Source of the DNA: Micavibrio aeruginosavorus
GTDB lineage: Bacteria; Pseudomonadota; Alphaproteobacteria; UBA9219
Length of the DNA: 7,925 bases
Direction of reading: 5' to 3'
Assembly (NCBI GenBank): GCA_020720905.1
Contig: DYNT01000060.1
Location: 1-7,925 of the forward strand
Positions 5,851 to 7,925 of the stretch are shown here, piece after piece. The notes below the pieces were generated by a model that was not told the DNA's origin, searched no databases, and worked only from the letters and a program-made list of their open reading frames with translations. The position numbers and the translations under genes were made by a program. The number at the start of each line of letters is the position of its first letter. Within the stretch, counting starts at the first letter, position 1.

Positions 5851-7377
5851 TCACAGGGCGGGGGCAAGAGGCGTTGCCATCGTTGCCGCCGCTGTGCGAA
5901 GGGGAGCGGTTGGGGCGCTGGCGGCATGAGCCTTGATGGCCTCAATCATTTCTGGGGTCAACGTGGCTTTGGCTTCGGCAAATTCCTGTGGGTGCAGCGT
6001 GGCCGCTAAAGACAGGAATTTCTTGACCATCGGATCCTGTTGATCGCTCAACATGAGATGGCCAATGCCTTTGGAGATGTCTTTTTCCATGCCATTTTGG
6101 CCATTCAAAAGCATGATGCCGACATCGCGGCTTAACCGCGCGCCAGCCTTTGAATCAAGAAGGCCATATTCCCCCGCTCTGCGAACACCTTCAACGGCGA
6201 TAGAGGCGCCTTGCCTTGCTGCCGCTTCATCTTGAACTTCGTTCATCAGGTGGTACGAGACTTCTTTGCAGGTATGCACAATGGATTGGGGGTTGCCCGA
6301 TTGAAAGGCAGCCATGGCCTCGCGTTGCATCGCGGTTGGCAGCTTTTCAAAAGCTTCTTGCGACACGATGGACTCAAGCGCCATGGGAACGGGCAGATGA
6401 AGAACTTTTGCGTGCTCGGCTGTTAGTTGGACAGGTTCGGCCACAGGCGCGACGGGCGCGGCAGGGGAAGGAATGGCCGCAACATTATTCTGCTGCCCCA
6501 TATTAAGGAACGTCTTGGCATCGCTGCAAACGTTTGGCGTATCTGGTGCAATATCGCGTGGCTCGCCCACGGTGGCGAGGGTGCGGAAAGAAGGCGTAGC
6601 CGTTTCAGGCACAACGGGGGGAGCAGCGACTGTGGTCAGGCCTTGGGCGGCATCCTTAACGGTTGACGCAACGGGTTTGATGGCGTCAACGATAACAGGG
6701 GTGTGGAGAAGGGCGCTTATAGCGGAAAAACCTTCGCGCAACGCGCCGCCGATAATGCCACCAACAGCGCCAAAGGCTGCGCCTTTAAGGGCTGCGTTCA
6801 TGACCCAATGGCCTGTCTTTTCTTTTTTGCTAAAGGCTTCGCGAGCCACGCTGCTGGCAGCCCCGACAATAGCGCCAACGGCCATCAATGTGGCTGCACC
6901 CGTAAGTGTGGCGGGGGCAGTCATGGCTGCCGCCGTGCCGCTGAAACTTGCCAGAATAATAGAGCGCGTCACAAAACCAGTGCCCATACCGGCGATAAGA
7001 GAAACTTTGTTGTCTTTGACCTGCGTCCACATCGCGCTGGCGATAAGTTTTTTGTTGGTCAGAACATAGGTAGCCGTTTGACAAACGGTGTGTTGAATGG
7101 CTTTGATTTTTGTCGTTGTTTGATTGTGAGGCGCAGGGGGAGCCGCCTCTTCCGTTTTGATTTCAATGTTTTTTAGGTGATGGGAGAAATTTTCTCCTAC
7201 AGCGCGAAGGAGCTCAAGAATCTTGGCGCGGCGCAATGTCATGCGCTCTGCGATTTTGCCAAGGCGGCCACGCCTGTTGATGCGCTGTTCTTCCGATTGT
7301 TTTTGAAGACGGGCAGGGGCGTCATCCTGTGGAATCATGATGTCGCCGAAAAAAGGAGAGTGGACTGTGTCGGTCAT
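5851..7377 (-). CDS. Ala/Gly-rich, probably membrane-associated protein of unknown function
   Basis: Not recognised. The 508 residues show a clear modular layout. Residues 1-75 are charged and basic (RRGRLGKIAERMTLRRAK), probably helical. Residues 125-178 hold two hydrophobic Gly/Ala segments (SLIAGMGTGFVTRSIILASF; TGAATLMAVGAIVGAASSVA). Residues 196-222 carry a glycine-zipper-like stretch (GAAFGAVGGIIGGALREGF). Residues about 240-318 are a Pro/Ala/Thr-rich linker (SPAAPVAPVAEPV), about 319-482 a soluble, probably helical domain, and 483-508 an Ala/Pro/Thr tail. No N-terminal signal peptide is seen. The hydrophobic pattern fits membrane insertion or peptide packing, but pore, effector or scaffold roles are only guesses. 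The start is well supported by AAGAGG 6 nt upstream. It is probably the first gene of an operon with rnd. Open frames on the opposite strand follow from its Ala/Gly-rich coding and are not genes. Confidence 0.85.
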   Translation of the reverse strand: MTDTVHSPFFGDIMIPQDDAPARLQKQSEEQRINRRGRLGKIAERMTLRRAKILELLRAVGENFSHHLKNIEIKTEEAAPPAPHNQTTTKIKAIQHTVCQTATYVLTNKKLIASAMWTQVKDNKVSLIAGMGTGFVTRSIILASFSGTAAAMTAPATLTGAATLMAVGAIVGAASSVAREAFSKKEKTGHWVMNAALKGAAFGAVGGIIGGALREGFSAISALLHTPVIVDAIKPVASTVKDAAQGLTTVAAPPVVPETATPSFRTLATVGEPRDIAPDTPNVCSDAKTFLNMGQQNNVAAIPSPAAPVAPVAEPVQLTAEHAKVLHLPVPMALESIVSQEAFEKLPTAMQREAMAAFQSGNPQSIVHTCKEVSYHLMNEVQDEAAARQGASIAVEGVRRAGEYGLLDSKAGARLSRDVGIMLLNGQNGMEKDISKGIGHLMLSDQQDPMVKKFLSLAATLHPQEFAEAKATLTPEMIEAIKAHAASAPTAPLRTAAATMATPLAPAL

Positions 7378-7383
7378 AATAAG

Positions 7384-7389
7384 CCTCTT
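7384..7389 (-). promoter_or_regulatory. Shine-Dalgarno AAGAGG for the 508-codon gene
   Basis: The minus strand reads AAGAGG, then six bases, then the ATG ending at 7375. The spacing is near ideal and this fixes the start of the gene. Confidence 0.75.
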
Positions 7390-7417
7390 GAAAAAGGGTT
7401 TGGTCGTCTGTGGACGT

Positions 7418-7447
7418 TTTATAGCATGAAATCATGCTTTTTTGCAA
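7418..7447 (-). promoter_or_regulatory. candidate sigma-70-type promoter for the 508-codon gene and rnd
   Basis: On the minus strand TTGCAA (7447-7442) and TATAAA (7423-7418) are separated by 18 bp, close to the -35 and -10 consensus. Transcription would begin near 7410, leaving a leader of about 30 nt before the SD-bearing start at 7377. A TTGACA farther upstream (7492-7487) has no -10 at suitable spacing. The spacer of the called promoter is almost filled by a palindrome. It is identified by eye only. Confidence 0.45.
7423..7438. promoter_or_regulatory. palindrome in promoter spacer, possible operator
   Basis: AGCATGA-AA-TCATGCT is a perfect inverted repeat with 7-bp arms and a 2-bp centre. 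It lies between the candidate -35 and -10 elements, where a dimeric repressor would block polymerase or a MerR-type activator would act. On the plus strand it is followed by five or six T residues and could be read as a weak terminator hairpin, but no plus-strand gene ends nearby. The binding protein is unknown. Confidence 0.4.
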
Positions 7448-7558
7448 ACGAGCCCAATAGTTTCATGGGAACCTCTATCCCCTCCATGTCAAGGGTTGTT
7501 AAGGTTAGGGCAAATCAAAGAAACCAAACGAACCCCCCGTTTTCCGCCTTTTTCGCAT

Positions 7559-7583
7559 CCCCCCTTGCGGGGGAGGGCAAGGG
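7559..7583. repeat. GC-rich hairpin element, possible dispersed intergenic repeat
   Basis: Six C then TTGC then five G (7559-7573) form a perfect 5-bp stem with a 4-nt loop. An alternative pairing joins CCCTTGC (7562-7568) with GCAAGGG (7577-7583) across eight bases. The two folds are mutually exclusive. The strong C/G asymmetry and intergenic position resemble short palindromic elements dispersed in many bacterial genomes, but only one copy is present here, so repeat status is inference. Confidence 0.4.
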
Positions 7584-7641
7584 AGGGGAACAGAATGATC
7601 CGCTTACCAACGCCCGAACTGTTTGGGGTATAGCCTCTTTT

Positions 7642-7674
7642 AAAAAAAAGAGGGCGAGCCTTAATGACCCGCCC
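7642..7674 (-). terminator. rho-independent terminator of the repeat-protein gene
   Basis: On the minus strand GGGCGGGTC and GGCTCGCCC pair as a 9-bp stem (with two G-U wobbles) around the loop ATTAA, followed by TC and eight T. It lies 25 bp after the stop codon at 7700. Immediately beyond, CCTCTTTT (7634-7641) and AAAAGAGG (7646-7653) form another inverted repeat that overlaps the T-tract. Confidence 0.85.
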
Positions 7675-7699
7675 CCCTTGTTTATTCATACGCCCGTTA

Positions 7700-7925
7700 T
7701 TAGCAGGGGACGTATTTTGTGTTCAATTTCACGTTGTACAGGCAGTTATTCTGACCATGTCCGCATTCGCGTTGTGGCTTTTGACCCTTGTCATTGTTGT
7801 TGCGGTTGTCATTGTCATTGTTGTTGCGGTTGTCATTGTCATTGTTGTTATAGCTTCTTTGCCCTTGCCCTTGCCCTTGCCCTTGCCCTTGCCCTTGTTT
7901 CTGACCTTGTTTCTGACCTTGTTTC
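7700..7925 (-). CDS. C-terminal fragment of a Gln/Gly- and Asn/Asp-repeat protein
   Basis: The frame enters from the right edge and ends in TAA at 7702-7700; only the last 74 residues are visible, and the start is outside the window. From its N-terminal side it holds KQGQ units, then six GQ dipeptides (11-22), then two and a half copies of an NNNDNDNR octapeptide (26-45), then a non-repetitive tail with three cysteines (Cys54, Cys61, Cys74 as the final residue). The frame is favoured because all three repeat types and the tail are open in it, it has clean amino-acid periodicity, and a strong terminator follows. No family is recognised. The low-complexity, hydrophilic body with a Cys-bearing end would fit an exported or surface protein, but the N-terminus needed to judge export is missing. 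Confidence 0.7.
   Translation of the reverse strand, partial: KQGQKQGQKQGQGQGQGQGQGQRSYNNNDNDNRNNNDNDNRNNNDKGQKPQRECGHGQNNCLYNVKLNTKYVPC
7790..7849. repeat. 24-bp tandem repeat, about 2.5 copies
   Basis: A 24-bp unit, encoding NNNDNDNR on the minus strand, recurs in frame about two and a half times inside the partial repeat-protein gene. The copies are essentially identical at the DNA level, which indicates recent duplication or ongoing homogenisation. Confidence 0.85.
7861..7896. repeat. GCCCTT hexanucleotide repeat, six copies
   Basis: Six perfect GCCCTT units read as CAAGGG on the minus strand and encode the Gly-Gln dipeptide run. The unit length is a multiple of three, so copy-number change alters protein length without a frameshift. 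Confidence 0.9.
7897..7925. repeat. 12-bp tandem repeat running off the right edge
   Basis: GTTTCTGACCTT occurs twice, followed by GTTTC at the window edge. It encodes KQGQ units on the minus strand and probably continues beyond the window. Confidence 0.8.

Larger units (their letters stand above)
7378..7699. other. intergenic region between two minus-strand genes
   Basis: It holds, from right to left along the minus strand, a rho-independent terminator, a second A/T-rich palindrome, a C/G-homopolymer hairpin at 7559-7583, and the promoter and SD of the 508-codon gene. Open frames across it (plus 7442-7633, minus 7489-7689) read straight through these elements, show low-complexity Pro/Arg/Gly content and lack credible starts, so no gene is called. 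Confidence 0.6.

Noticed and set aside
6473..7069. Long plus-strand open frame of 198 codons
   Set aside because: It lies wholly antisense to the 508-codon gene, whose Ala/Gly-rich codons produce few stops on the other strand. The translation is Ala/Pro/Val-rich without motifs.
7423..7443. Plus-strand rho-independent terminator (palindrome followed by T residues)
   Set aside because: No plus-strand gene precedes it and the loop is very small; its position inside a minus-strand promoter fits an operator better.
7442..7689. Short open frames on both strands in the right intergenic region
   Set aside because: They read through the terminator, the homopolymer hairpin and the promoter, with low-complexity products and no good starts.

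Overview
The window looks like chromosomal DNA of a mid-GC bacterium, most likely an alphaproteobacterium. This rests on a DUF721/DciA-family gene placed head-to-head with mutY, which from memory is a common alphaproteobacterial arrangement, and on the general look of LipB, MutY and RNase D. It is an inference from gene content, not a taxonomic search. There are eight genes or gene fragments, no tRNA or rRNA, no CRISPR and no recognisable transposase.

Layout. (1) Positions 97-1342 form a visibly AT-richer block: a Dcm-like DNA cytosine-5 methyltransferase followed by an unrecognised small ORF of about 65 codons. The block is packed against the start of lipB and looks acquired. (2) lipB (lipoate biosynthesis) is followed by about 256 bp with no supported gene. 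(3) A DUF721/DciA-family gene (minus) and mutY (plus) diverge from a gap of about 23 bp. mutY is followed after 9 bp by a gene for an exported protein of unknown function. (4) That gene converges on rnd (RNase D, minus) with a 9-bp stop-to-stop overlap. rnd lies downstream of a gene for a 508-residue Ala/Gly-rich, probably membrane-associated protein of unknown function. These two probably form one minus-strand operon with a recognisable SD and a candidate promoter carrying a palindrome between its -35 and -10. (5) The right end holds an intergenic stretch with a GC-rich hairpin, a strong rho-independent terminator, and the 3' end of a minus-strand gene for a low-complexity Gln/Gly/Asn/Asp repeat protein that runs off the window.

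How the genes fit together. Most recognised genes are housekeeping: lipoylation of dehydrogenase complexes, replicative helicase loading, repair of 8-oxoG:A mispairs, and RNA 3'-end processing. The most unusual signal is statistical. By manual scan the whole window has only two CCGG sites, one CCWGG site and no CC(C/G)GG site, while GGCC occurs roughly 35 times. The window also encodes a methyltransferase whose target-recognition region resembles the CCWGG/CCNGG/CCGG enzyme group. This suggests long-standing avoidance of that site class in the genome. No restriction endonuclease is recognisable here.
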